DNA of 64,000 bases from Methanofervidicoccus sp. A16 (GCF_003351865.1 NZ_CP022242.1:1364001-1428000), one strand, 5' to 3'; positions 46,897 through 57,002 are shown, counted from the stretch's first letter. The notes: generated by a model from the letters alone, not told the origin. Made by a program: numbers and translations.

Positions 46897-49800
46897 ATGG
46901 TATTTTTATCCGAAATACATCTAAAAAATTTCAAATCCTTTAAAGACATTAAATTAAAGATACCTCCGGGATTTACCGCCATAGTAGGACCAAACGGCTC
47001 TGGAAAATCTAACATTGTAGATGGGATATCCTTTGTTCTGGGAAAAACCTCTGCAAGATCCCTAAGGGCTGAACGATTTAACGAGTTGATCACCTACCAC
47101 AGGGGGAAAAGAGCAGAATACGCCGAGGTAATACTGTTTTTTGACAACAGAGACAGAAAGATACCGGTAGATTCAGATAAAGTAGGCATCTCCAGGAAGG
47201 TAAAGTTGAAGGGGGAGAATAACTACTACCTTATTTGGTACGAGGAGAAAGTGGAGGATGGTGAAAAAAAGTTTATTGAGAGAAGGAGAAAGATTAGAAA
47301 ATCTGAGGTAATGGATATATTCAGTAGGTTATCCCTTGGTGGAGAGGGATTGAACGTTATACTTCAGGGAGATGTTACGAAAATAGTGGAGATGTCTCCA
47401 AAGGAGAGGAGGAAACTCTTAGATGAGATAAGTGGGATCTCAGAGTACGACGAAAAAAAGGAAAAGGCTCAGAGGGAGTTAGAAAGGGCTAGGGAGTACA
47501 TAGAGAGGATAGATATAAGGATAAAGGAGGTAAAAAGTAATCTAGATAAACTTAAAAGGGAGAAGGAGGAGGCTGAGAGATACATAAAACTAAGTGAGGA
47601 GTTGAAAACTGCCAGGTATGTTTTAACATCTAAAAAAGTAGAGGAGTTGAAAAAGAAGATAAAGGACATTGAGAAAAATATAAAGGAACTGGAGGGATCC
47701 AGAGAGAGGTACATTGAGGAATTAGAGGAGATAGAAGGTAAGATATCTAACTTAAGGCATAAGTTGGATAATGTAGTTGAAGAGTTGAAGGAGAAGGGAA
47801 ATGAGGAGATCTTGGAGTTACACAAAACTATAAGGGAACTTGAGTTAACCCTTGAAAGTGATAGGAAGAACCTCGACAACACATTGAATGAATTAAAGAA
47901 TAGTAAATTACAGTTAAAAAATAAAAGAGAGGAGTTAGATAGTACCAGAAGAAAGGTTGAAGAGTTGAAAGAGGAGATACTAGAGAAAGAGAGGGAGTTA
48001 AAATCTATAGAGGAGAAGATAGAACTTCTAAAAAGTGAGAGAGACTCCTTAAAATCTAAGATAGAGAGATGGGAAACTCGTATAAATATACTTAAAGGGA
48101 TGGAGGGGAAACTTACAGAGAAGTTCAACACCTATCAGAGGGAACTTCACAGGTTAAGGATGGAGTTAAGTAAAGTCCTTGGAGATATAGATAGAAAATC
48201 CTTCCAGATATCCCAAAATACAGAGAGGATAGAAAAACTTAGGAAAGAGTTAGAGGCATTGGAGAATGAGGAGTTAGATACTAAGTCTATCTACAGGGAG
48301 TTGGAGGATGTATCTGTGGAGTTGGAACTGTTGAAGAGGAAGGTAGAGAAACTTGAGGAAGAGAAGAAAAAACTTCAAAGGAGAAGGGAGGAGTTATACA
48401 GTGAATACGCTAAGGAAAATGGGAGAATTAAGGCGTTAAAGGAGATGGAGAATTACACCATAGACAACACAGTAAGGAGAGTATTGGAGGCTAACCTTCC
48501 AGGAGTTGTAGATATGGTGGGAAACTTAGGAAAAACGAAGGAGAAGTATAAGGTGGCAATAGAGGTTGCAGGGGGCAGTAGGTTGAAGTATATCGTAGTT
48601 AGAAGTATGGAGGATGGTGTCAGGGCTATAGAGTACCTTAAGAGGAACAGGTTGGGTAGAGCCACATTCCTACCTATGGATAGAGTAAAAGGTAGGGAAC
48701 CAGAACATATCTTAGAGGAAGGTGTAGTGGGAAGGGCTATCGATCTAGTGGAGTTTCAGGAGGAGTACAGAGGAATATTCAACTACGTATTTGGCAACAC
48801 CTATATAGTTAAGGATCTAAGAACTGCCAAGGAACTTTCAAAAAAATACAGGGCCAGATTTGTATCCCTCGAGGGAGACGTTATAGAACCTTCAGGTGCT
48901 ATGGTGGGAGGTAGTGTTAAGCCCTCTGCCAGTATAAAGGTTGAAATAAACACTGAAAAACTTGAGAGGATCAAAGAGGAGTTGGAGGATATAGAGGAGA
49001 GGTTAAATGGTAGAGATGGGTTGATAGTTCAGATAGAGAGACTAAATGAAAGGATAAACTACTACTACAGTAAAAAGTTGGAGTTGGAGGGTAAATTGGA
49101 GTTTATAAGAGATAGGGAGAGAAGAAAGATAGAGACTGTAAGGGAGTACAACAGAAAAATAGAAGAACTTCGAACTATCAACAAAAAACTTCAGGAAGAG
49201 TTGAAGGAGTTGGAGAAGTTGAAGGAAGAGTTAGAAGGCAAGATAGAGGATCTGGAGAAAAAGGTGGAAGAGACTATCAGTAAAAGGGAGGATATATTAA
49301 AGGAATTGAAATCCTACGAGGACTCTACAGTTATAAGAAGAATCAGAGAGTTGGAGGAGGAGATAGGGAAACTGGAGAGGAGAAGAGATACCTTAAAGAA
49401 CGATATAAAAGGAAATAAAAAACTAATAGAGGAAGTCCTTATTCCAAAGATAGAAGAGACTAAGGAAAAAATAGAGGAGTTAAATAAAAAGATAGAGATA
49501 CTAGAGAAAAACGTTGAATTCTACAGAAACAGTATTGAAAAGGGAGCTAAAACCTTGAGAGAGAAGAGGGAGAGATATTTAAGGCTAAGTGAGAACCTAA
49601 ATGAACTTACAGAGAAAAAGGAAAAATACGAAAATGAAATAAAAACACTTTACAGTAGAAAAAAGATACTCTCAGAAAAGATCGAGGATATAAATAGGGA
49701 GATAAATAAGTTATCCCTAGAGAAGGTTAAATGGGAGACTAAGTTAGAGGAGGAGGAAAAGAAACTCTTAGAAATTGTGGGAGATCTACCTAAGGTGGTG

Positions 49801-50526
49801 GCGGATAAATTAGAGAAAATGGAAGTTGAGGAGTTGGAGAGATATATTCAAGAAGTTGAAACAGCCATCAAAAAACTTGAACCTGTAAATATGAGATCTA
49901 TTGAGGACTATAGATACATAGAGGAACGTTATAGGGAACTACTCTCTAAGAGGAAGGAGTACGAGAAGGATGAAGAAAAATATCTCCAACTAATCCAGGA
50001 GGTTGAAAGAAGGAAAAAAGAGGTATTTATGGAGGTATTTAGAAAGGTATCTAAAAATTACGAGGATATTTATAAGAGTATTGGAGGTAGAGGAAGATTG
50101 AGATTGGAGAATCCAGAGAATCCATTTGAAGGAGGACTCTTAATAGATGCCTCTCCACAGAATAAGCGACTTCAAAGTTTAGATATGATGAGTGGAGGGG
50201 AGAAATCCCTAACGGCGCTGGCCTTTTTATTTGCTATTCAGAGGTTGACACCTGCCCCCTTCTATGTTTTAGACGAGATAGATGCTACATTAGATACTAA
50301 AAATGCAAGTTTAATAGGAGATATGATAAAGAATGCCTCAAAGGAATCCCAGTTTATAGTGATATCCCACAGGGAGCAGATGATAAGTAGGGCGGATACT
50401 CTGTATGGTGTTTATATGGAGAATGGAATAAGCAAGGTAGTTGGAATAAGGTTGGATCTGGAGGAGGGTAAAAACAATTCTCAGGGAGATATAGTTATAG
50501 GTAAAACGACCTGTGCTAAAGAATGA
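46897..50526 (+). CDS. smc: Chromosome segregation ATPase SMC
   Basis: This 1209-residue protein has an ABC-type head split between the ends: Walker A GPNGSGKSN at about residue 31, signature MSGGEKSLTAL near 1099, and Walker B FYVLDEIDATLD. Two long coiled coils (about 165-510 and 665-1040) flank a globular hinge with GAMVGGSVKPS at its end. It would work in chromosome compaction and segregation. It extends about 40 residues past the usual end, with a Gly/Asn-rich tail. RBS ACAGGTGAAGAT. No ScpA or ScpB gene is adjacent. Confidence 0.97.
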   Translation: MVFLSEIHLKNFKSFKDIKLKIPPGFTAIVGPNGSGKSNIVDGISFVLGKTSARSLRAERFNELITYHRGKRAEYAEVILFFDNRDRKIPVDSDKVGISRKVKLKGENNYYLIWYEEKVEDGEKKFIERRRKIRKSEVMDIFSRLSLGGEGLNVILQGDVTKIVEMSPKERRKLLDEISGISEYDEKKEKAQRELERAREYIERIDIRIKEVKSNLDKLKREKEEAERYIKLSEELKTARYVLTSKKVEELKKKIKDIEKNIKELEGSRERYIEELEEIEGKISNLRHKLDNVVEELKEKGNEEILELHKTIRELELTLESDRKNLDNTLNELKNSKLQLKNKREELDSTRRKVEELKEEILEKERELKSIEEKIELLKSERDSLKSKIERWETRINILKGMEGKLTEKFNTYQRELHRLRMELSKVLGDIDRKSFQISQNTERIEKLRKELEALENEELDTKSIYRELEDVSVELELLKRKVEKLEEEKKKLQRRREELYSEYAKENGRIKALKEMENYTIDNTVRRVLEANLPGVVDMVGNLGKTKEKYKVAIEVAGGSRLKYIVVRSMEDGVRAIEYLKRNRLGRATFLPMDRVKGREPEHILEEGVVGRAIDLVEFQEEYRGIFNYVFGNTYIVKDLRTAKELSKKYRARFVSLEGDVIEPSGAMVGGSVKPSASIKVEINTEKLERIKEELEDIEERLNGRDGLIVQIERLNERINYYYSKKLELEGKLEFIRDRERRKIETVREYNRKIEELRTINKKLQEELKELEKLKEELEGKIEDLEKKVEETISKREDILKELKSYEDSTVIRRIRELEEEIGKLERRRDTLKNDIKGNKKLIEEVLIPKIEETKEKIEELNKKIEILEKNVEFYRNSIEKGAKTLREKRERYLRLSENLNELTEKKEKYENEIKTLYSRKKILSEKIEDINREINKLSLEKVKWETKLEEEEKKLLEIVGDLPKVVADKLEKMEVEELERYIQEVETAIKKLEPVNMRSIEDYRYIEERYRELLSKRKEYEKDEEKYLQLIQEVERRKKEVFMEVFRKVSKNYEDIYKSIGGRGRLRLENPENPFEGGLLIDASPQNKRLQSLDMMSGGEKSLTALAFLFAIQRLTPAPFYVLDEIDATLDTKNASLIGDMIKNASKESQFIVISHREQMISRADTLYGVYMENGISKVVGIRLDLEEGKNNSQGDIVIGKTTCAKE

Positions 50527-51139
50527 TAATATTTCGTTTTCGTTAAATAAAAAATAATTATTAATTAAAAATTTTAATAAAAATGATCAAAATAAAAAAG
50601 ATCTCTTAGATCTTGGAAAAAGGAGGGTTGGATTTCCAATAGGGTTCAGTAATATAAGTCTTACAAACACATTAATCATTTTCTATGATAATGTAAAACT
50701 TCTATTAATGAAAATTTTATTTTTTCAATTATTTAGGGTTATATTCTTTTTTATTAACTTATTAAGATTTTTTTTATTTTTTAATTAACCTTTGATATAA
50801 TCGTATATTTCTATTTTTTATTAAAAAATAATAATTATTATAATACAATAAAATAATTAAGAAGTTGTTTAAAATAAAAAACTCCTAATTTTTTGCCTTA
50901 AAAAATATAAAATTTTAAAAATAAATCTTGTTAAACGTTAAACAGATAGGCATTTACTTACCCTAAACATTGAAGAGTATTGATCCAAGGAGATTTTTTA
51001 TTTATCCATCATAAATTATAATATGTTGTTCATAAAAACTGTAATTTTAATTTTTTAATTAATAATTTAATGTAATAAATAGTATATTTTAATATCACTT
51101 TTAATGAGAAATTGTCAATATTATTTTAATAGAAATCAT
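50527..51139. other. Convergent intergenic gap smc / topA
   Basis: These 613 very A+T-rich bases precede the A element at 51148. I see no gene; GGAGGGTTGGATTTCC near 50622 and ACATTGAAGAGTATTGATCC near 50967 are the only G+C-richer patches. Confidence 0.5.
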
Positions 51140-51484
51140 ATTCTTAGACCCTAGTTCCCATCAAAGGGATAATTTAAAGAATAATAAAAATAATTATAAA
51201 AATAAAAAATATAAAGAAAAGGTTTAAAAAACAGAAACTTCTATTATCCTAGATAATAAAATTTTAAAAAGAGGATTGAAGGAGAATGACCCTCCGAATA
51301 CCCTCTAATATAGGTATTCAGAATATGATCTCCTATCTTACCTAAGTGTTCAGAAAGATCTTAGGATATTTAATGATTTTTTATATATAGGTAGACTGAT
51401 ATTTTCATTATGATTTTTATTACAATAATTATTATTTTCATTATTCTTTTAATCGCTACTTGGTGGGAGTTAAGGTATTCTTAG
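51140..51484 (+). mobile_element. MITE-like element, A type, with 8 bp target duplication
   Basis: The element is 51148-51476 with left end ACCCTAGTTCCCATCAAAGG and right end CTACTTGGTGGGAGTTAAGG. ATTCTTAG flanks it at 51140-51147 and 51477-51484 (9 bp if the shared T is counted). The core at about 51275-51370 has CCTCTAATATAGGTATTCAG and CTTACCTAAGTGTTCAG. It lies about 30 bases beyond the topA stop. Confidence 0.88.
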
Positions 51485-51515
51485 ATAATTTTTTAAACAT
51501 TTTATAAATTAATTT

Positions 51516-53420
51516 TTACCCACCTTTTTTTCCTATATTCCCAATATACCTACATTTTGGATAGTTAGAACACCCTAAAAACTCTCCGTACTTACTCCTT
51601 CTAACTACAAGATTCCCTCCACACCTTGGACACTTTTTAGAGTTCTCTATATTTTCATCCTCTTCCATCCTCTTTATCAACTCTCTTCCAATATCAGCCT
51701 CTCTACTCTTAACTTCCTGGAGTATCTTCCTCAATCTCTCCTCAGCCATCTTTAAAACATCTTCTTTCTTCATTTCTCCTTTCTGTACTTTCTCCAGTTT
51801 GTCCTCCATATCCCTTGTCATCCCTTCCTCTACTATCTCGGGGCAGTACTTCTTTAAAGTCTCAATTACAGCCATACCTAAGTTGGTTACCCTAAGATGT
51901 CCCTTCTCCTCAACTACGTAACCTCTCTTTATAAGTTTTTCTACAATCTCCGCCCTTGTAGATTTTGTTCCCAATCTCCTCCTTTCTAACTCTTTAATAA
52001 TAGAGGACATGCTGTATCTCTTAGGAGGTTTAGTTTTTTTCTCCTCTAGTTCTATCTTCTTAATAGATACAATATCTCCCTCTCTGAAATTGGGAATCTC
52101 CTTCTCTTCAAAGTTGCTGAAGTAGTATATTTCATGCCAACCATTATATAAGGTTCTGGCACCACTGAGTTTAAACAACTCACCACCTATATCTAGATGT
52201 ACCTCTATATACTCCCTCCTCATATCGTCCCAGAATGCACTCAAAGTCCTTCTAACTATAAGATCGTAGACCTTCCTCTCCTTAGAAGTTAGAGGCTCCT
52301 CAGGTACATCTACAAAGTGTATTGCAGGATGGGCAGGATCCTCCTTCTTACCTTTAACAGGCTTTCTACTTTCTTTAAGTATTCTTTCAGCGTATTTTCT
52401 GTACTCCTCAATTTCACTTATTTTTTCCAACATATTTTTTAGATACTTCCAGTTATCAGGAAGTTTCTGGGAACTTGTTCTTGGATAGGAACAGTATCCC
52501 TTTTCGTAGAGTTTCTGGGCAATCTCCTGGGTTTCCTTTGGAGAGAGTTTATATATCCTATATGCCTCCCTCTGTAGAGTTCCCAAGTCGAAGGGAGGAA
52601 GAGGTTTTATACTTCTTTCCCTTCTTTTCACCTTTAGAACTTTACCCTCTTTTTTATCCTTTATCTTACTGTATATCTCCTTTGCCTCTTTTTCATCCCA
52701 AAATTTCTCCCTACTATGGATAGCCTTTATATCCTCTTCCAATATTCCCTCTATTACCCAGTACTTTCTACTCTGGAAGTTCTTTATTTCCCACTCCTTC
52801 TCCACTAAAAAGGCTAAGGCTGGACCTTGAACCCTTCCGGTGCTCATTGTTCTCCATCTATTTACAGCCTTGAGAGATTGCATAAGGGCTCTTGAGACGT
52901 TGATACCGTAGTACCAATCTAACTTATGCCTACTCTCTCCAGCATCTACGAGACCAGAGTCTATCCTATCTGGGTTTTCATATGCCCTTATTATCTCCTC
53001 CTTTATTAAACTGGAGAATCTCATTCTCTTTGCATCTCTTCTTCCACAGATGTGATAGAGGGCATGATAGCCTATCAACTCTCCCTCAATATCCCAATCT
53101 GTCGCTATATAGATATCATCTACATCCTTTGAGAGTTTTTTTAAAGTGTCTATGTACTTCTTTACGTACTCCTTTCCCTTTACCGTCCATGCAGGTACCC
53201 ACCTAACATCGAATACTGGATACTCTCCAAATCTCCTATTTTTATTCTCTTCCTCCAATGTAAAGAGATGTCCAACTGCAGAGGCTACGATGATCTTCTC
53301 TCCCTTCCTCTCTACCTCGTAGTAAGGTACTCCCTTGTAGGATCTCTTTTTTACCTTTCCTAGAGCACTACCTATTTTCTTCGCAACCTTAGGTTTCTCG
53401 CAGATTATTAACTTTGTCAT
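51516..53420 (-). CDS. topA: DNA topoisomerase I (type IA)
   Basis: This protein of about 634 residues relaxes DNA by passing one strand. The TOPRIM domain is N-terminal (LIICEKPKVAKKI, ATDWDIEGELIGYH), and the catalytic tyrosine is Tyr312 in YCSYPRTSS. MSTGRVQGPALA is another core motif. One zinc finger ends the protein (CPRCGGNLVV, GCSNYPKCRY). The ATG at 53420 is preferred, with GGGATTG upstream; the TTG at 53426 would be within this spacing. Confidence 0.95.
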   Translation of the reverse strand: MTKLIICEKPKVAKKIGSALGKVKKRSYKGVPYYEVERKGEKIIVASAVGHLFTLEEENKNRRFGEYPVFDVRWVPAWTVKGKEYVKKYIDTLKKLSKDVDDIYIATDWDIEGELIGYHALYHICGRRDAKRMRFSSLIKEEIIRAYENPDRIDSGLVDAGESRHKLDWYYGINVSRALMQSLKAVNRWRTMSTGRVQGPALAFLVEKEWEIKNFQSRKYWVIEGILEEDIKAIHSREKFWDEKEAKEIYSKIKDKKEGKVLKVKRRERSIKPLPPFDLGTLQREAYRIYKLSPKETQEIAQKLYEKGYCSYPRTSSQKLPDNWKYLKNMLEKISEIEEYRKYAERILKESRKPVKGKKEDPAHPAIHFVDVPEEPLTSKERKVYDLIVRRTLSAFWDDMRREYIEVHLDIGGELFKLSGARTLYNGWHEIYYFSNFEEKEIPNFREGDIVSIKKIELEEKKTKPPKRYSMSSIIKELERRRLGTKSTRAEIVEKLIKRGYVVEEKGHLRVTNLGMAVIETLKKYCPEIVEEGMTRDMEDKLEKVQKGEMKKEDVLKMAEERLRKILQEVKSREADIGRELIKRMEEDENIENSKKCPRCGGNLVVRRSKYGEFLGCSNYPKCRYIGNIGKKGG

Positions 53421-53615
53421 AGTCAATCCCTTAAAATCATAATTAAACCATAAATATTATATAACATTGAAAGAAACCTATTTAACATTTCAGAAGTATT
53501 TTAAACATATTTATATTTAATTTAATGGATATGTTTTAGAAAAAATTTTTAAAGTATTAACTGTCTTAAAAATATTTACTATAATTATTAATAACCTCTC
53601 TTTCTGGAGGAGAAT

Positions 53616-55082
53616 ATGATACTCATTATAGGTTATGGTTCTTTTGGTCGTAAAGTTGTAAACTATGCTAAAAACTTAGATAGAGTAAGAGTAATAGATA
53701 AAAACCCAACAGTCTTCGAGTCTGTAGATAAGTTAGACTTTGAATACATCGTAGGAGATGCCTGTGAAAAAGAGATCCTTCTGAAGGCTGGTGTTAAAGA
53801 GGCAGATACTGTATTAATACTTACCAACGACCATACAGCAAACAAAAAGATAGTAGAACTGATAAAAGAGTTAAATCCTACAGCCTATTTAATTGCCAGG
53901 GGTATTCCTAAGTATCCAGATCTATATTCTGGGATTCAGGTAGATAGGGTAATATATCCCATTGATTGTGCTGCCAAGGAGATAATATCTGAAATAGAAA
54001 AATCTAAATTGAGAAAAAGATTGATGGATTTAGAAAAGGTGATACTGGATTTAAAGTTGAAACATGGAATTACGATGGACGTGGATAACTTAAAGGAAGG
54101 TGGAGTTAACAACGATAGTAGTATATCTTTTTTAATACTAATGCACAACAATCCAGATCCAGATTCCATAGCCAGTGCAATGGCTCTGAAGAGGATACTT
54201 GAGAGATGGAAGGTAAGGGCAGACATAGGTTATGGAGGGAGGATAGAATTTGACGAAAATAAGGCCATGGTCAATTTACTTGGTATAAAGTTAATACCAA
54301 TCGAGGATATAGATATTAACAAGTACGATGGTATTGCAGTTGTAGACACTTCCTCCTCAAAACTACTTCCTATAAATCCAGAGCGTGAGATAGATATTCT
54401 AATAGATCATCATGAGAACGGAGATTTAACTGCGAAATATATGGATATAAGGCCAGATATTGGAGCAACTGCTACGATAATGTTGGAGTACTTAAATGAG
54501 TTAAATATTACTCCAAAACAGGATTTGGCAACAGCACTCTACTATGCCATATGTTCAGATACCAACTACTTTAGAAGAAAGACTTCTAAAAAAGACTTTG
54601 AGGCTGCAGGATACCTACAGGATCTCATGGATCCAAAAACCTTAGAGATGATAGAGAACCCTGAGATGGATACTGAAACTATGGAGATTCTTGCAAGATC
54701 TATTTTAAATAGAAAGGTAGTTGGAAGTAGTATAGCCCTATCCTATGTCGGCACTATTAAAAACAGAGGAGCATTGGCCAAGGCTGCAGATTTCTTACTT
54801 AAGATGGAAGGTATAACCACAACCTTTGTATTTGGGATATCTGAAAATAAAATATACATAAGTGCCAGGACGAAGGATCTGAGGATAGATGTAGGAGAGA
54901 TTATGAGAAGGGCCTTTGGAGGAGGAGGACATCAAAAGGCTGCAGCGGCGAGTATAGATCTTGGAATATTTGAATCTGTCTCAGATAAGGACTCACTTAG
55001 AAAATTAGTTGAGGAGGCCATACAGACTAAGATATTGACGGTGATGGGAATAAGTGAGGAGGAGGAAAAGGTTAAAAGTTAA
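53616..55082 (+). CDS. RCK (TrkA-N) / DHH phosphodiesterase fusion
   Basis: This 488-residue protein has an N-terminal nucleotide-binding RCK domain (IIGYGSFGRKV, VIDKNPTVFES, VGDACEKEIL) as in potassium channel regulators, followed by a DHH domain (HNNPDPDSIASAMALK at about 177, DTSSSKL, LIDHHENGD at about 263) and a DHHA1 domain (FGGGGHQKAAAAS). DHH-DHHA1 enzymes of this form hydrolyse oligonucleotides or cyclic di-AMP. Fusion to RCK suggests a link between potassium or nucleotide sensing and c-di-AMP turnover; this is inference. RBS CTGGAGGAG. Confidence 0.85.
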   Translation: MILIIGYGSFGRKVVNYAKNLDRVRVIDKNPTVFESVDKLDFEYIVGDACEKEILLKAGVKEADTVLILTNDHTANKKIVELIKELNPTAYLIARGIPKYPDLYSGIQVDRVIYPIDCAAKEIISEIEKSKLRKRLMDLEKVILDLKLKHGITMDVDNLKEGGVNNDSSISFLILMHNNPDPDSIASAMALKRILERWKVRADIGYGGRIEFDENKAMVNLLGIKLIPIEDIDINKYDGIAVVDTSSSKLLPINPEREIDILIDHHENGDLTAKYMDIRPDIGATATIMLEYLNELNITPKQDLATALYYAICSDTNYFRRKTSKKDFEAAGYLQDLMDPKTLEMIENPEMDTETMEILARSILNRKVVGSSIALSYVGTIKNRGALAKAADFLLKMEGITTTFVFGISENKIYISARTKDLRIDVGEIMRRAFGGGGHQKAAAASIDLGIFESVSDKDSLRKLVEEAIQTKILTVMGISEEEEKVKS

Positions 55083-55365
55083 TAGTATTTTTTAATATGT
55101 CTCATTTTCTTCTTTTATTACTATTTAGAAACCTTTTTATTTGGATTTTAACTTTATTTTTAATCCTATTAGAGTTAACTATTAAATACCCTACTGAGAC
55201 AATTTCCTCATCGATCAGGCTGACTTTGGGGGTGTTTCAGGAAAATATAGGGAATTTCTGGATAACTTCAATTTAAATAATATTTTTTAAATATTAAACT
55301 AGTATAAAAATAATGATTATTATTTATAACTAATTTTTTATTATTTATTTTTATCAGGTGATGCT

Positions 55366-55722
55366 ATGAAAAAATTCACTATTTTACTAATAATTTTTAC
55401 AATATTGCCCTTAAGTCTCGCCTGGAACGACTGTTCCTACGGGATAACAAACTCCTCCTGCCACTTTCCAGGATACTGTTCAAGATATATAGATACAAAT
55501 AACAACAACATCTGTGATCATAGTGAGCCAGCACCAGAGAGTATAGGAGATCCTAGGGGAGAAGATACAAACGCCTCTGAAAGTAAATTGTCGAATAATT
55601 CCATCTTTAGAAATGATGATCAAGATGAAAAACCCCTTATTGATAAAATAATAGAGTTTCTATTTATAGAGGTTGATCTCAAGGAAGTATTGTTAAGTCT
55701 GTTAGAGGGGGTATTTAGATAA
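55366..55722 (+). CDS. Small secreted protein with Cys-rich, calcium-loop-like motif
   Basis: This 118-residue protein starts with a clear signal peptide ([18 protein letters not shown]). The mature N-terminus holds [16 protein letters not shown] and then [12 protein letters not shown], which resembles a Ca-binding loop between cysteines. From memory, the same module (C-P-Y-G ... D-x-N-x-N-x-I-C-D-x-S) is found attached to NapH/YccM-like membrane Fe-S proteins. The rest is acidic and ends in an amphipathic helix. RBS CAGGTGATGCT. The NapH-like gene lies downstream, now separated by an inserted element. Confidence 0.75.
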   Translation: MKKFTILLIIFTILPLSLAWNDCSYGITNSSCHFPGYCSRYIDTNNNNICDHSEPAPESIGDPRGEDTNASESKLSNNSIFRNDDQDEKPLIDKIIEFLFIEVDLKEVLLSLLEGVFR

Positions 55723-55895
55723 AAGATGAAATTTTTGTAATATGAACAAAAACTATTTAACTAAAAAGACAATTCCTTAAACTATTTTTAAAAACCTCTA
55801 ATAAAAATATTATAAAAATAAAATCAAATGAACACTGAAAAAAATAATAAATATAGAATTTTTTTACTTCTTTTTTATTTAATTAGTATAGATGA

Positions 55896-56164
55896 TAGTT
55901 AATAACCCTAATTCCCATCAAAAGGATAGTTTAAAGAATAATAAAAACAATAAAGATTTTAAAATAAAACTTCTATAACCCAGATATAACATTTTAAAAA
56001 GAAGATTGAAGGAGAAAATCTTCTGGATTATCTTTAATACAGGAATTCAGAATGAGATATTCTATCTTACCTAAGGGTTCGGAAAGATCCTAAGGATATT
56101 TTTATATTGGTTATTTTCATTCTTCTTTTAATCACTACTTGGTGGGAACTAAGGTTAGTTAATA
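55896..56164 (+). mobile_element. MITE-like element, A type, with 9 bp target duplication, just before the NapH-like gene
   Basis: The element is 55905-56155 with left end ACCCTAATTCCCATCAAAAG and right end CTACTTGGTGGGAACTAAGG. TAGTTAATA flanks it at 55896-55904 and 56156-56164. The core is at about 56005-56100. At 251 bases it is shorter than other A copies, with a deletion in the right arm. Confidence 0.88.
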
Positions 56165-56183
56165 ATTTTTATTGGGTGGCAAG

Positions 56184-56903
56184 GTGCTGAAGATATACAA
56201 ATTCTTTAAGGAGCATCTACAATCAGTAAGAAAGTTGATACAACTACTGTTTTTTGTCTATTTTATATATTCATCTAACTTGTGTCTATGTGTATTAGGT
56301 GTGATAGAGAAGTTTATTTTAATGAGAGATTTCTATCTAACTTCTACCTTAGTTGTCCTCTTACTTACCCTTATCTTAGGTAGGGTGTTCTGTGGATGGG
56401 TATGTCCTCTCGGATTTATATTTGACATTACCTATAAGTTGAGGATGAAGGTTTCCAATTTGAAGTTCCTCCCAACAGTTCCAGAGAAGATCCACAGTAA
56501 GTTGATCTATCTAAAGTATATATTATTAATATTATTTTTATATTTAACTTATAAATTATCAATTTATGCATTCTGTAAGGTATGTCCCCTTGGTACCTTA
56601 ACAAACCTCTATGGAACTGTAATATCTATAATACTCCTTGTATTTTTCTTAATTATGGGATTTGTATATCCTATGTTCTTCTGTAGATACTTCTGTCCAA
56701 TAGGGGCGTTGTTAGGTATATTTTCAATTAGACCCTTATTTAAATTAAAAATTGATAATGAAAAATGTGTAAATTGTAAGTTATGTGATAGAAAATGTCC
56801 AGTACAGATAGAATTAACGAAAAATATACCTCAACATGAGTGTATAAGATGCTTTGAATGTAAAACCGCCTGTAATAAGGATGCTGTTAAGTTCGGGATT
56901 TAA
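56184..56903 (+). CDS. NapH/YccM-like polyferredoxin membrane protein
   Basis: This protein of about 240 residues has four to five transmembrane helices, with two copies of the CxxxCP pair typical of NapH-type proteins (FCGWVCPLGF and FCRYFCPIGA), a CKVCPLG loop, and a C-terminal cytoplasmic domain with two 4Fe-4S motifs (CVNCKLCDRKCP, CIRCFECKTAC). Such proteins move electrons across or along the membrane. The GTG at 56184 has GGGTGG just upstream; a TTG at 56172 would add four residues. The electron partner is unknown. Confidence 0.82.
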   Translation: MLKIYKFFKEHLQSVRKLIQLLFFVYFIYSSNLCLCVLGVIEKFILMRDFYLTSTLVVLLLTLILGRVFCGWVCPLGFIFDITYKLRMKVSNLKFLPTVPEKIHSKLIYLKYILLILFLYLTYKLSIYAFCKVCPLGTLTNLYGTVISIILLVFFLIMGFVYPMFFCRYFCPIGALLGIFSIRPLFKLKIDNEKCVNCKLCDRKCPVQIELTKNIPQHECIRCFECKTACNKDAVKFGI

Positions 56904-57002
56904 TCTAAAAAATAAAAATTAGGACCATGCCTAAAACCTACTTCTATATAAATTATAATCAAATCCTCAGTATATAAACATAAAAACTTAAATAAAAAGA
57001 AC

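Noticed and set aside
47469-48131. Minus-strand ORF opposite the smc coiled coil
   Set aside because: Ser/Leu/Phe repeats arise from reading Lys/Glu-rich coiled-coil codons backwards; smc is certain.
50600-51000. A further repeat family based on CCTCCAACGTTCAAG-like patches (also near 7110, 12290, 34613, 37180)
   Set aside because: The matches are short and scattered; I could not align them beyond about 15 bases, so chance is not excluded.
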